Shown here piece by piece: positions 41,998 to 51,304 of a stretch of 54,074 bases of DNA; the first letter of the stretch is position 1; each line of letters begins with the position of its first letter. The position numbers and the translations under genes are program-made. The notes under the pieces were generated by a model. That model saw only the letters and a program-made list of their open reading frames with translations. It had not been told where the DNA came from and made no database searches. The stretch is from Candidatus Eisenbergiella intestinipullorum (GTDB taxonomy: Bacteria > Bacillota > Clostridia > Lachnospirales > Lachnospiraceae), in assembly GCA_019119815.1 (NCBI GenBank), contig DWWH01000072.1:1-54074 (forward strand), given 5' to 3'.

Positions 41998-43452
41998 ATG
42001 GACTATATTTCTTACCCATTTGTGTTTTTCCTGGCAGTTACTCTGCTTGGCTTTTATTTGGTAAAAAAAAGGCATCAGTGGAAAATTCTTTTAATCGCCA
42101 GTATCGTGTTTTATATGTCCGCAGGGGTATCGAATATTGTATACATCCTGCTTCTGTCGCTTTGCACGTGGATAACAGCAAGGTATCTGGGAAAAAGGCG
42201 CAATGCTATAGGAAAGATGAAATTTATTTTGATAGCGGCTGTGCTTTTGAACATTGGCCTATTAATTTTTCTAAAATGGGGAGGGCTGGGGGTCAGCTTG
42301 CTTAACCGGATGTTTGGGAGAAGCTGGGGATGGAAATTCGTGCTTCCGCTTGGAATTTCATTTTTTACCTTTCAAAACGCAGGATATCTGATTGATGTAT
42401 ATCGAGGAAAATGTAAAGCGGAAAAAAGTTATTGGAGATACCTGCTTTTTTCCACTTATTTTCCATATATTTTTTCTGGTCCCATAAATCGTTATGGAAC
42501 GTTGGCCGGTCAGTTCTATACACCTAAAACATGGAACTGGAGTTCCTTTTATTGTGGAATTCTGAGAATTTTGTGGGGAATGCTGAAAAAGCTGATTTTG
42601 GCCGATAGAGCAGCAGTTTTTGTAAATGAAGTCTTCAATCAGTATTATATGTACCGTGGGGCCTATATTGTTATGGCTGTGGTTTTGTTTACTTTACAGT
42701 TATATATGGACTTCAGTGGCTGCATGGACATAGTGCTGGGAATTTCCAAGCTGTTTCAGGTCGAGCTTCCGGAGAACTTTGCAGCGCCTTTTTCAGCAAG
42801 ATCAACAGCAGATTTCTGGAGAAGATGGCATATTACATTGTCTGCCTGGTTCAGAGATTATATCTATATTCCGTTAGGGGGAAACAGAAATGGTAAGATA
42901 AAAAAATATATTAATATCATGGTGGTATTTCTATTCTGCGGAATGTGGCATGGCAGTGGAATTACCTTTCTGATTTGGGGAGGTTTGAACGGAATATATC
43001 AGATCATTGGAGATATTACAGAAAGTCTGAGAAAGCGCTTTTGTAAAGTCGTAGGTCTGGGAACCGATACCTTTGGGGCAGGAATACGAAAATCGTTTAT
43101 CACTTTTGTGCTTGGAGAGATTGCATGGCTATTCTTCAGAGCCGATGGATTGAGAGAAGCCCTGTATATGCTGAGAAGAATGGTGACCGGATGGAATCCC
43201 TGGATTTTTACGGATGGAGGTCTGTTCAGTGTGGGGCTGGATGGGCTGGACTTTGTGATACTGGCGGTCGGAACGATTTTTGTGGGGATGGTTTCAAAGC
43301 TGAATATTAAAAAGGATCTTCAGAGAGAGTTTTTGAGGCAAAGTCCATATTTTCAGTATGTAATTGTTTCCTTCAGCGTATTTCTGCTGTACCTGTTTGG
43401 CATATATGGCCCCGGATTTGATGCTTCCGGTTTCATTTATTACAATTTTTAG
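41998..43452 (+). CDS. MBOAT-family O-acyltransferase (AlgI/DltB-like)
   Basis: A 484-residue polytopic protein. YMDFSGCMDIVLGISKLF, FWRRWHITLSAWFRDYIYIPLGGNR and the catalytic-His stretch CGMWHGSGITFLIWGGLNG are the MBOAT signature as in AlgI, DltB and PatA. It moves acyl groups from the cytoplasm to a glycan outside, working with the SGNH protein that follows after 17 bases. GGAGGAAAGGAA precedes ATG 41998. The gene is visibly more AT-rich than those before it, as is its partner, pointing to acquisition as a unit. Confidence 0.92.
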   Translation: MDYISYPFVFFLAVTLLGFYLVKKRHQWKILLIASIVFYMSAGVSNIVYILLLSLCTWITARYLGKRRNAIGKMKFILIAAVLLNIGLLIFLKWGGLGVSLLNRMFGRSWGWKFVLPLGISFFTFQNAGYLIDVYRGKCKAEKSYWRYLLFSTYFPYIFSGPINRYGTLAGQFYTPKTWNWSSFYCGILRILWGMLKKLILADRAAVFVNEVFNQYYMYRGAYIVMAVVLFTLQLYMDFSGCMDIVLGISKLFQVELPENFAAPFSARSTADFWRRWHITLSAWFRDYIYIPLGGNRNGKIKKYINIMVVFLFCGMWHGSGITFLIWGGLNGIYQIIGDITESLRKRFCKVVGLGTDTFGAGIRKSFITFVLGEIAWLFFRADGLREALYMLRRMVTGWNPWIFTDGGLFSVGLDGLDFVILAVGTIFVGMVSKLNIKKDLQREFLRQSPYFQYVIVSFSVFLLYLFGIYGPGFDASGFIYYNF

Positions 43453-43469
43453 AAAGCAGGGATTTTTAA

Positions 43470-44888
43470 ATGAAAAAAAGGCTGCTCACTCTTTTAGGAA
43501 TTCTGATATTTTTCCTGAGTATTGTCGGAATCGGCAAGATTATGAAGGCCAATTACGACGGGAATCAGTCCATGGAAGGATTTTATGCGCTGGATAAAAA
43601 TACGGTTGATGTTATGTGTTATGGAAGCAGCCACGTTTATGCGGGAATCAGCCCGGTTGTATTGTGGGAGGAATATGGGATTAGTAGCTATGATCTGGCA
43701 GGTACTTATCAGCCGTTGTGGAATACCTATTATAATATGAAGGAAACATTAAAATATCAGAAGCCGGAGGTTATGATTGTAGATTTATATGGAATAACAT
43801 CACAGAATGAATATTCAGAGACAACAAACTTTATAAAAAATGTCAGCAGTATGCGCATGTCATGGAATAAAATTCAAAATATATGTGCAAGCGTACCCCC
43901 GGAAAAATTTCTGACATATTTCTTTGAGTATCCGTTGATACATGATAGTTATACGGAAATTTCGCAGGGTAATTATGAGGAGGAGGTAAATAATATTGGA
44001 GGAGATTGCTTTAAGGGATTTCGGCCTTCATTCGAAGTGACTCGCTTTGATCAATTGGAAGATATAAAAAAAGTAAAAGAGAAAACTGATCCGGGAGAAA
44101 AAAACAGGGAATATTTGCAGAAAATGGAGGAACTGGCAGAAGAAAATGGAATCGAATTGGTTTTTCTGGTGGTTCCGTATGCGGGAATTAATGCGGAGCA
44201 TCAGGCCTGGTATAACTGGGTAAAAGACTGGGCAGAAGAAAGAAAAATTGCTTTTCTGGATGGAAACTGTATGTTGGAAGATATGCAATTTGACATAAAT
44301 ACAGGTTTTGCAGAGGAATCCCATCTAAATTACACTGGTGCAGAATGCTTTACGCATTACCTGGGAGAATATCTGGCAGAACATTATTCGCTGAAGGACA
44401 GACGGAAAGAGGGAGGCTATCAGTCGTGGCAGAAATACAGTGACTGCTGGGAGAGATATATATGGGGAAGAAGCATATCTGAGATTGGTGATCTGAAGGA
44501 ATATGTGGATATGATTTCAACTGGAACAGACTATATTCTGGCCATCAGCATGGACGGAGAATATGAAAGCCTGGGGCAGGATCTGGAGCAGCTGAAGAAG
44601 TTGGGACTTACTTCGGAGGACTTAAAAAGAGGAGGATGCTACGCGATAAAAAATAACAGAGTTCTATATCAATCTCCCGATGAAGAGGAATATTTATGGT
44701 ATATGGAAATGGGATCTTATGATCTGGCAGTAAGGAGAGAATATGGACAGAGGCCGCAGATTGTGGTGAATCGGGCGGTGGAGAATGCGATAGAGAACGG
44801 AATTAATATTTATGTATATGACTGCATATTGGATAGAAGTGTAGATTCCGTAGGCTTCAGCGTTAGACTGAATGAAGCGATAAGATAA
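43470..44888 (+). CDS. SGNH-like acyl-transfer partner (AlgJ/AlgX/DltD-like), membrane anchored
   Basis: A 472-residue protein with an N-terminal membrane helix (5-24) and a long extracytoplasmic domain. VDVMCYGSSHVYAGI provides block I with the Ser, and EESHLNYTGAECF the late Asp/His-type block. It follows the MBOAT gene by 17 bases, the usual pairing in which the SGNH protein passes the acyl group to the glycan. It is a relative of 4235-5314, which has no MBOAT neighbour. A C-terminal extension (about 310-472) with no recognised domain distinguishes it. The gene is AT-rich like its partner. Confidence 0.82.
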   Translation: MKKRLLTLLGILIFFLSIVGIGKIMKANYDGNQSMEGFYALDKNTVDVMCYGSSHVYAGISPVVLWEEYGISSYDLAGTYQPLWNTYYNMKETLKYQKPEVMIVDLYGITSQNEYSETTNFIKNVSSMRMSWNKIQNICASVPPEKFLTYFFEYPLIHDSYTEISQGNYEEEVNNIGGDCFKGFRPSFEVTRFDQLEDIKKVKEKTDPGEKNREYLQKMEELAEENGIELVFLVVPYAGINAEHQAWYNWVKDWAEERKIAFLDGNCMLEDMQFDINTGFAEESHLNYTGAECFTHYLGEYLAEHYSLKDRRKEGGYQSWQKYSDCWERYIWGRSISEIGDLKEYVDMISTGTDYILAISMDGEYESLGQDLEQLKKLGLTSEDLKRGGCYAIKNNRVLYQSPDEEEYLWYMEMGSYDLAVRREYGQRPQIVVNRAVENAIENGINIYVYDCILDRSVDSVGFSVRLNEAIR

Positions 44889-44939
44889 GGCGGGGAAGCG
44901 GACAGAGAAAAATTTTCTGGAGATAGAGGAGTCTGGAAA

Positions 44940-46541
44940 GTGGGAAAAAAAGATATAAATGAGAAACAGGTTGCAGTAAAGTTTGAAGAGCTTTTTTACT
45001 ATTTATTCCTGATCATTACAATGGGAGCAAAGGGAATCGGGCTGACGGAAGGGCAGAGGGTATTTACGCTCTGTCTGTCCGCAGCATATTTCTGTTTTCT
45101 TCTGAAGCTGCTTTTTACGGAGTACAGTGTAAAGGAGTGGTGTGTGAACGCCGGGCTTCTTCTGATGGCGGTCCTGATCCGGAAAAGCTCGGGAGAGACG
45201 GCAGCGCTGGCGGCTGTCTGCATGATAATCGGAATGAAGAACGTCCCTCTTGCGCGCGTTATGAAGCTGACGCTTGTGGTCTGGGGAACGACATTTCTGT
45301 TTTCCGTGTTCCGCGGAGTTATTGGCTGGGGAGACGGGGTGGTCGTGGTCCACTCCAAGCTGGGACTGGGACCGGTCATTCGTTATTCCCTCGGCTATAC
45401 GCATCCGAATGTCCTGCATGTCACCTATTTCGTCGTAGTAATGCTCCTGCTTTATTCGCTGAAGGTTACGGGAAAGAAGCTTTGGGGCCTTTCTGCTCTG
45501 CTGTTTCTGGGAAATCTCTATATTTTTCTCTATTCTATCAGTTATACGGGGATCATCATCGTAACCTTCTACCTTGGCATGAACCTGTATCTGGATGTCA
45601 GAAAGAGGCTGTCCCGTATAGAAAAGCTTCTGCTCCAGTGTATCGCTCCGTTCTGCATTCTGTTTCCGATTGCGGGGCCGCTGCTGATAACCGGAAAGGC
45701 ATTTGATTTCTTCAACCGGTTATTATCCACCCGTTTTCAGCTTGTTTATTACTTCTTTCATACATTCCGCCTGTCGTTGTTCGGGACCAGGACAGTGACT
45801 CCGTCGGACGCGCATCTGACGCTCGACAGTTCTTTTGCCTATCTGCTGATGTACTATGGCATTGTGGCTTTCGTTCTGTTTGTGACGACATTCCTGATGA
45901 CCATATCCAGGAGCGTCAGAGAGGACCGAAGAAAGGATACGGCAGTTTTAACGGCAACGGCTCTTGCAGCAGTAACGGAGCAGTTTCTGTTTAATCTTTC
46001 CTTTAAAAACATTTCCCTGTATTTTGTGGGAGATTTCGTGTATAATAATCTGCTGACAGGTAAAAAAGAGTCTATATGGAATAAGAGAAAGGCACTGGTC
46101 AGAGTGAAATGGGAGGAAACGGGGCTGAGTTTTTCGACAGACTGGATCGGGAAGCTTCGGGAGATCAGCCGCTCTGTTTCTTTTGGAAAATGCTTTTTTG
46201 CAGGCCTTCCGGCTGCTGTTATTGCGGCAGCGCTGTTTTTGGCATTCTGGGATAAGCCGGATTCCGTGTTCGTCAACCGAGGAACTTCTGATTATGACGG
46301 AGAATATTTCCTGGCCCAGGAGGACTGGGACAGATCGGCAGAGAACAGCCTGTTTATAGGGGATATGTCGACGGGAGAGAAAATCTATGAGTTTACGGGA
46401 AATATTGTTGTCCTTGAAGAGATCCGGGGCCTGAGCAGCAGTCTGGTATGGGGAGAGGCAGGAGGTATGCTGGCTGCCGCTGTCTGGCAGGCAGGAAGAA
46501 CGAACAGGAGAAAGGTTCGGAAGGGAAGACACGATGAATAG
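44940..46541 (+). CDS. Wzy-like polysaccharide polymerase, copy 2, with C-terminal ectodomain
   Basis: A 533-residue membrane protein with about ten helices. YSLGYTHPNVLHVTY corresponds to the GHPN block of copy 1 (16307-17533), and DSSFAYLLMYYGIVAFVLF to its later helix. A further helix near residues 425-445 is followed by an 85-residue polar extension not found in copy 1. Start GTG 44940 has GAGGAG 8 bases ahead. The last 8 bases overlap the GtrII-like remnant. With low conservation in this family, polymerase is inferred from topology, motif and place. Confidence 0.65.
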   Translation: MGKKDINEKQVAVKFEELFYYLFLIITMGAKGIGLTEGQRVFTLCLSAAYFCFLLKLLFTEYSVKEWCVNAGLLLMAVLIRKSSGETAALAAVCMIIGMKNVPLARVMKLTLVVWGTTFLFSVFRGVIGWGDGVVVVHSKLGLGPVIRYSLGYTHPNVLHVTYFVVVMLLLYSLKVTGKKLWGLSALLFLGNLYIFLYSISYTGIIIVTFYLGMNLYLDVRKRLSRIEKLLLQCIAPFCILFPIAGPLLITGKAFDFFNRLLSTRFQLVYYFFHTFRLSLFGTRTVTPSDAHLTLDSSFAYLLMYYGIVAFVLFVTTFLMTISRSVREDRRKDTAVLTATALAAVTEQFLFNLSFKNISLYFVGDFVYNNLLTGKKESIWNKRKALVRVKWEETGLSFSTDWIGKLREISRSVSFGKCFFAGLPAAVIAAALFLAFWDKPDSVFVNRGTSDYDGEYFLAQEDWDRSAENSLFIGDMSTGEKIYEFTGNIVVLEEIRGLSSSLVWGEAGGMLAAAVWQAGRTNRRKVRKGRHDE

Positions 46542-46835
46542 AATCAAAATTGCGGAGAAAAGAGAGATGGACCGGAATATCAAATGGATGGATAAGATCA
46601 GCAGACAGAAGAAGCAGGCATTTATTTTTACGGTTATCTTGATGATTGCCGTACATTTCTATGCCTTTTCCAACATGATCATAAATCATGACTGTGTAAA
46701 TGCAATCCTTGGCAGGTAGAGTACGGAGCATTACTTCTGTATGACAATGAGGAGGTCCGGGAAATGCCCGTATATCCCGAAAGCGGTTCGATCCGCAGAA
46801 TCGGCGGGCAGGTTGTCGTGAAGCTGCCGGGGTAA
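46534..46835 (+). pseudogene. Internally deleted GtrII-like membrane glucosyltransferase remnant
   Basis: The first part (46534-46719, 61 codons) codes for a charged start, one membrane helix and FSNMIINHDCVN, like the N terminus of GtrII-type proteins. It stops at TAG. In another frame, 46716-46835 codes for VEYGALLLYDNEE and then VYPESGSIRRIGGQVVVKL before TAA. That tail aligns with the end of the fragment at 53524-53943 (CFPAEDSIGMIEGVMVVKL), which supports both as GtrII-like C termini. The centre of the gene is missing and the frame is shifted near 46714-46720. It could not make a working protein. The family name comes from memory of GtrII sequences. Confidence 0.65.
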
Positions 46836-46857
46836 CAAACAGGATCAGAGGTAACTG

Positions 46858-48729
46858 ATGAAACAGAAGATAAAAGAGTGGCTGCTGAAGCAGTCGTTAT
46901 ACCAGAATCTGAAACAGGCATTACTCATAGTGACGGTCTTTTTTGCGTTTCTGATCAGCGTGTGCATTGGAAGAAGCGAAGATCTGAAAGGGCATATTGT
47001 TTTTCTGGTGCTTACATGGATCAGCGGAGCTGTTTGTGTGATCGGTTGGACCGATGTGGCCAGAAGGAAGATCTGCTGTTTCCTGTACGGAACCGGCAGA
47101 AAACGGGCGAGAAAAAGAAAGTGGAAGCTCGGATGCTTTCTGGTCCTTCTGTATACGGTCATGATCCGTCTGCCGCAGCTTGGAGATATTCCCAGGTTCG
47201 ACGGGCTGGCCTACTATAATATGCTGTCAGAAGCGTGCCGAAGCTATGATTTTACATTTACAGGCTTTCTGAACGGTTTTCGAATGGCATCTCATCCTAC
47301 GCAGGGATATATGGGACTTCTGGCCATCGGGAGGTTCCTGGATCCGACCGGGTATACAGGGATCATGCTGGTTAATCTGATCCTTGCGGCAGCTACATCC
47401 CGCTGCGTTTTTATGATCCTGAGGAAGCTTATAAAAGGAGTATCGTGGAAAGCCATTACGGCAGTTTCCATACTTATGACGTCAGTTCCTTCCTATCTCG
47501 GCACCTTTTCCTATATGAATCCGGATATGGGACTGATCTATTTCTTTTTGATGGCGGTATACTGTATGCTGTACAGCCGTTACATCCTTATGATCTTTTC
47601 ACTGCTGCTTCTCGCCCTGACCAAAGAAGCGGGCATGGTCATAGCTGCAGCTTATCTGACGGGAATGGCTCTGTGGCTGATGTGGGAAAAAAGGCGGACG
47701 ATCATAAATGGGGTGACCAGGAAGAGACTTTTTTACGCGGGATTTGCAGGAATCATTCTGCTGCTCGTGGCGGTGACGGGAATTTATATTGTTCTTGGCG
47801 GAACGGTCTGGAATTATCAGAGGGAAGAGATCGAATATTTTGGCACGATAGGCTTCCATCCGGAGTTCATTGTCTTTAAGCTGAAGGAATATTTCCTGTT
47901 GAATTTCAGCTGGATAGCGGTGCTGCTCATCCTTTCCGGGCTGATCTTCCTTTGGAGAAAAAAAGGAGAGCTTCTTCTGCGCAGCAGGGAAAAAGCGGTC
48001 ATATGCGGAATCCTGGCAGCGTATGCAGCGATAGCCATATTTTACAGTCTCTACGTTAACTTTCCGCATCCGCGATATACGATCATCCTGGATGTGATCC
48101 TGTGGATGACGGCTGTCGGAGTTTCGGGAAAAGCAGCGGTGGTGATGATCCGGGAAAAAGGATGGAAGGACCTCATATATCGCCGGGCCGCATTGGGAGG
48201 CTGTGTTCTTTTGCTCATTCAGTCTTATATGACGGTCGATCCCATATCTGTCCTTTCTTTTACACATGAGCCGACGGGAGCCGGCTGGCTGCTGGATATA
48301 TATACGGAATTCATCGGATGGACGGGAGGCGGCGACTCAACCGTTTATAACAATCAATACAGGTTTCCGGCCACAGCATATGATTATATCCTGCGGGACG
48401 TTCATTATGATGAGGGGATGGACGTGATCATGCTCGGCGGTCTGGATGAACTGGACGATCCTCTTTGGGATAAGAAAAAAGAGGAAAGGACCTTTGAAGA
48501 AAATGAAGATACGATCGTGATCAGCAGCATTTCTTTGGATAATCTGGATGAAGCATCTGAAAAAAAAGAAAAAGCGGTATTCCTTTATGCTCCGGCTTTT
48601 GGAGGAGACCGGGATTGGGAGCTGGAGACGGTTGGAGAATATTACGATGTAGTGTATAATGGAACCGTCTATATCCCGGGGGGAGGAATTGTAGAATATT
48701 GGAAATGCAATCTGAAGGAAATGTCATAA
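46858..48729 (+). CDS. GT-C-like polytopic membrane glycosyltransferase
   Basis: A 623-residue protein with about twelve membrane helices. IPRFDGLAYYNML in the first outer loop gives the acidic site expected of GT-C enzymes, and SHPTQGYMGLLAIGRF resembles the ArnT/PMT layout. The C-terminal part is soluble and probably outside the cell. AGAGGTAA precedes ATG 46858, just after the GtrII-like remnant. Its stop overlaps the next start (TAATG). It likely adds a sugar from a polyprenyl-phosphate carrier; a GtrB-like partner for making such a donor lies two genes downstream. Confidence 0.7.
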   Translation: MKQKIKEWLLKQSLYQNLKQALLIVTVFFAFLISVCIGRSEDLKGHIVFLVLTWISGAVCVIGWTDVARRKICCFLYGTGRKRARKRKWKLGCFLVLLYTVMIRLPQLGDIPRFDGLAYYNMLSEACRSYDFTFTGFLNGFRMASHPTQGYMGLLAIGRFLDPTGYTGIMLVNLILAAATSRCVFMILRKLIKGVSWKAITAVSILMTSVPSYLGTFSYMNPDMGLIYFFLMAVYCMLYSRYILMIFSLLLLALTKEAGMVIAAAYLTGMALWLMWEKRRTIINGVTRKRLFYAGFAGIILLLVAVTGIYIVLGGTVWNYQREEIEYFGTIGFHPEFIVFKLKEYFLLNFSWIAVLLILSGLIFLWRKKGELLLRSREKAVICGILAAYAAIAIFYSLYVNFPHPRYTIILDVILWMTAVGVSGKAAVVMIREKGWKDLIYRRAALGGCVLLLIQSYMTVDPISVLSFTHEPTGAGWLLDIYTEFIGWTGGGDSTVYNNQYRFPATAYDYILRDVHYDEGMDVIMLGGLDELDDPLWDKKKEERTFEENEDTIVISSISLDNLDEASEKKEKAVFLYAPAFGGDRDWELETVGEYYDVVYNGTVYIPGGGIVEYWKCNLKEMS

Positions 48730-49367
48730 TGGATGAAAGCAGAAGAGAAGAAAGGCGTAAAAAGAGAAAAGAGAGAAGAAAAAAGAATCTGCTCTATACC
48801 GGAGGCGGAATTCTGGTTTCGATCCTGTTTCTCGTCGTGCTGACGCTGACAGGGCAGATGGGAGTCAGAACCACCCTTGGCGTTGCCTCTGTGGAAAAAT
48901 ATGAGCTTCTGGATATTGACTGGATTGAGCAGGAGATCCGGGTCAATTATAATTATCTGGATGCTTTATACCTGTTTGTCGTGAATATAGAAGAAGAGCA
49001 GGAAGGAATTCTTCAGCTGGAGCTGATTCGCGAAGGAGGAAAAGAAGTTTTTTCCAGGGACTATCCTTTGAAAAAGATCAGGGCCGGAGAGTTTCAGAAA
49101 TTTCCCGTCCATAAGTTCCTGAAGCCGGGAAGCTATACTTTAAGGATCAACTATTATGGAGATGTTCCGGAATATGGGGTCCCGAAGCTGATGGCACTGG
49201 AGAATACGAATAATCTGGAAGTAACGGGAACCTGTTACAATTGGGGAGAAGCTCTGCAGGAGAATATTGCTCTGGGATATGATTATTACCAGATTCCATA
49301 TGCTCTGTGGATCGCGATCGCGGCAGTGATTCCGCTGTTTGCTTTTCTTATATCAGATGCAGACTGA
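48729..49367 (+). CDS. Small two-pass membrane protein of unknown function
   Basis: A 212-residue protein that I do not recognise. The first 20 residues are very basic (RREERRKKRKERRKK), then a membrane helix (about 22-41), an extracytoplasmic domain rich in beta strand of about 145 residues, and a last helix (about 188-207). ATG 48729 overlaps the stop of the GT-C gene, and AAGGAA lies about 8 bases ahead. Its place between a GT-C-like protein and a GtrB-like GT2 suggests an accessory to polyprenyl-linked glycosylation. That is inference. Confidence 0.6.
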   Translation: MDESRREERRKKRKERRKKNLLYTGGGILVSILFLVVLTLTGQMGVRTTLGVASVEKYELLDIDWIEQEIRVNYNYLDALYLFVVNIEEEQEGILQLELIREGGKEVFSRDYPLKKIRAGEFQKFPVHKFLKPGSYTLRINYYGDVPEYGVPKLMALENTNNLEVTGTCYNWGEALQENIALGYDYYQIPYALWIAIAAVIPLFAFLISDAD

Positions 49368-49386
49368 GAGAGTGCGGAGGAGAATG

Positions 49387-50394
49387 ATGAAGAAGATAAG
49401 CATAATGATCCCTTGTTATAATGAAGTGGAAAATGTGGTGCCGATCAGCGAGGCGGTGGTCAGGGTTATGACGGAACGGCTCCCGCAGTACGACTATGAA
49501 ATTCTGTTCATAGATAATTGTTCCAATGATGGGACGAGGGATAAAATCGAAGAAATATGCGGTAAAAACAAAAAGATCAAAGCGATCTTCAATGTGACCA
49601 ATTTCGGCCAGTTCAATTCGCCGTTTTACGGCATGTGCCAGACGACCGGAGACTGTACCATCAGCCTCTGCTGCGATTTTCAGGATCCTCCGGAAATGAT
49701 ACCGGTGTTCGTAAAAAAATGGGAGGAGGGTCATAAGATCGTAAGCGGGATCAAGACCTCCAGCAAGGAATCCCGGTTTATGTATACCCTGCGCACGTTT
49801 TACTATAAAATGATGCGGCATTTTTCGGACGTGAGGATGATCGAGCATTTTACAGGCTTTGGTCTATATGATAAAACCTTCATATCTCTTCTGAAGGAAC
49901 TGGACGACCCGATCCCCTTTGTACGGGGAATCGTCGCAGAGTACGGTTCCGGCTTTAATATGATCGAAGTGGAGTATGAACAGCCGAAGCGCCGGGCAGG
50001 AAAAACGCACAATAATTTCCTGAGCCTGTATGACGCCGCGATGCTCTCCATCACTTCTTACACCAAAATGGGACTGCGGGTGGCCACGCTGATCGGCTTC
50101 CTGTGTTCCGCCGTCAGCCTTTTGATCGCTCTGGTTTATCTGATCATGAAGCTCTGCAGGTGGGAGAGCTTTCAGGCCGGATATGCGCCTATGATCCTGG
50201 GAATCTTTGTCCTAGGCTCTCTGCAGCTGTTCTTTATCGGACTGCTGGGAGAATATATTCTGAACATCAATACCCGTGTGATCCACAGGCCTCTTGTGGT
50301 GGAAGAAAGACGGATCAATTTTGAGGAAGAAGACCAGAAGAAAACGGAAGAGAAACAGGAGGACAGGGAGGAAAAGAGATGCGAAGAGTCGTGA
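49387..50394 (+). CDS. GtrB/DPM-like GT2, polyprenyl-phosphate sugar synthase
   Basis: A 335-residue protein. ISIMIPCYNEVENVVPI, FIDNCSNDGTRD, NFGQFNSPFYGM and CCDFQDPPEMIP form the GT2 core of dolichol/undecaprenyl-phosphate sugar synthases. Two C-terminal helices (about 230-295) anchor it, and the tail is Lys/Glu-rich. These enzymes make the lipid-linked monosaccharide that GtrII- or ArnT-type proteins use outside the cell. ATG 49387 has GGAGG 6 bases ahead; ATG 49384 is too close. It overlaps the epimerase gene by 16 bases. Confidence 0.85.
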   Translation: MKKISIMIPCYNEVENVVPISEAVVRVMTERLPQYDYEILFIDNCSNDGTRDKIEEICGKNKKIKAIFNVTNFGQFNSPFYGMCQTTGDCTISLCCDFQDPPEMIPVFVKKWEEGHKIVSGIKTSSKESRFMYTLRTFYYKMMRHFSDVRMIEHFTGFGLYDKTFISLLKELDDPIPFVRGIVAEYGSGFNMIEVEYEQPKRRAGKTHNNFLSLYDAAMLSITSYTKMGLRVATLIGFLCSAVSLLIALVYLIMKLCRWESFQAGYAPMILGIFVLGSLQLFFIGLLGEYILNINTRVIHRPLVVEERRINFEEEDQKKTEEKQEDREEKRCEES

Positions 50395-51299
50395 TAACCG
50401 GCGCTACCGGAGCGATCGGCATGGCCCTGATCGGGCTTTGCATCACAAAGAAGATCGAGGTTCTTGTATTATGCCGGAAGGATTCCCGGAGAAATGCGAG
50501 AATACCGGAACATCCCCTGATCCATATGCAGGCCTGCAGCCTGGAGCAGATGAAGGACTGGCGGCCGGACAGCGGAGAAGGATATGAGGTCTTTTATCAT
50601 TTTGCCTGGGCGGGGACCACAGGAGCGGCCAGAAACGATATGTACCTGCAGAACAAAAATGTGGAGTATACGCTGGATGCGGTCAGGCTGGCAAAACGTC
50701 TGGGATGTCATACCTTCGTGGGGGCAGGGTCTCAGGCAGAATATGGGCGGGCAGAGGGAAAGCTGAACGAGAACACCCCTGTCAGACCGGAAAATGGCTA
50801 CGGGATTGCGAAGCTGTGCGCAGGGCTGATGAGCAGAGAGGAATGTCACAGTCTGGGCATGAAGCATATCTGGACCAGGGTATTGAGCGTTTATGGGCCT
50901 TACGACGGAGAGCATTCCGTGATCATGTCTTCTATCCGGGAGCTTCTGGGAGGAAGAGAGCCCGAGCTGACAGCGGGGGATCAGATCTGGGATTATCTTT
51001 ACAGCGGGGATGCTGCCAGGGCGTTCCTTCTGCTGGGAGAAAAGGGCAGGGATGGAGCGGCTTACTGCATCGGAAGCGGAGAGGAGAGGCCTTTGAAGGA
51101 GTATCTGTATCTGCTGCGGGATGCGGTTAATCCCGCACTTCCGCTGGGGCTGGGGAAACGCCCCTATGGCGGAAAGCAGGTGATGCATCTGAGCGCGGAT
51201 ATTACCCGCCTTCAGGAGGACACCGGGTTTAGTCCGGAGGTTCCCTTTGAGGAAGGGATCAGGAAGACGGTGGAGTGGGGAAAGTCCGTGTGGGGATGA
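50379..51299 (+). CDS. NAD-dependent epimerase/dehydratase (extended SDR)
   Basis: A 306-residue protein. TGATGAIG binds NAD(P), and YGIAK is the catalytic YxxxK pair with nearby Ser in GAGSQAEYG. WDYLYSGDAARAF follows as in sugar-nucleotide epimerases and reductases. The product cannot be told from sequence; a nucleotide-sugar 4-epimerase or 4-ketoreductase is likely. It is the last gene of the block, followed 5 bases later by a terminator-like hairpin. With the aminotransferase at 52377 it is one of only two apparent nucleotide-sugar enzymes in the window. Confidence 0.85.
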   Translation: MRRVVITGATGAIGMALIGLCITKKIEVLVLCRKDSRRNARIPEHPLIHMQACSLEQMKDWRPDSGEGYEVFYHFAWAGTTGAARNDMYLQNKNVEYTLDAVRLAKRLGCHTFVGAGSQAEYGRAEGKLNENTPVRPENGYGIAKLCAGLMSREECHSLGMKHIWTRVLSVYGPYDGEHSVIMSSIRELLGGREPELTAGDQIWDYLYSGDAARAFLLLGEKGRDGAAYCIGSGEERPLKEYLYLLRDAVNPALPLGLGKRPYGGKQVMHLSADITRLQEDTGFSPEVPFEEGIRKTVEWGKSVWG

Positions 51300-51304
51300 C
51301 ATGT

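Noticed and set aside
46534..46719. A stand-alone 61-residue small membrane protein
   Set aside because: The GtrII-like tail directly after it in another frame is better explained by one deleted gene, although a translated short product cannot be excluded.
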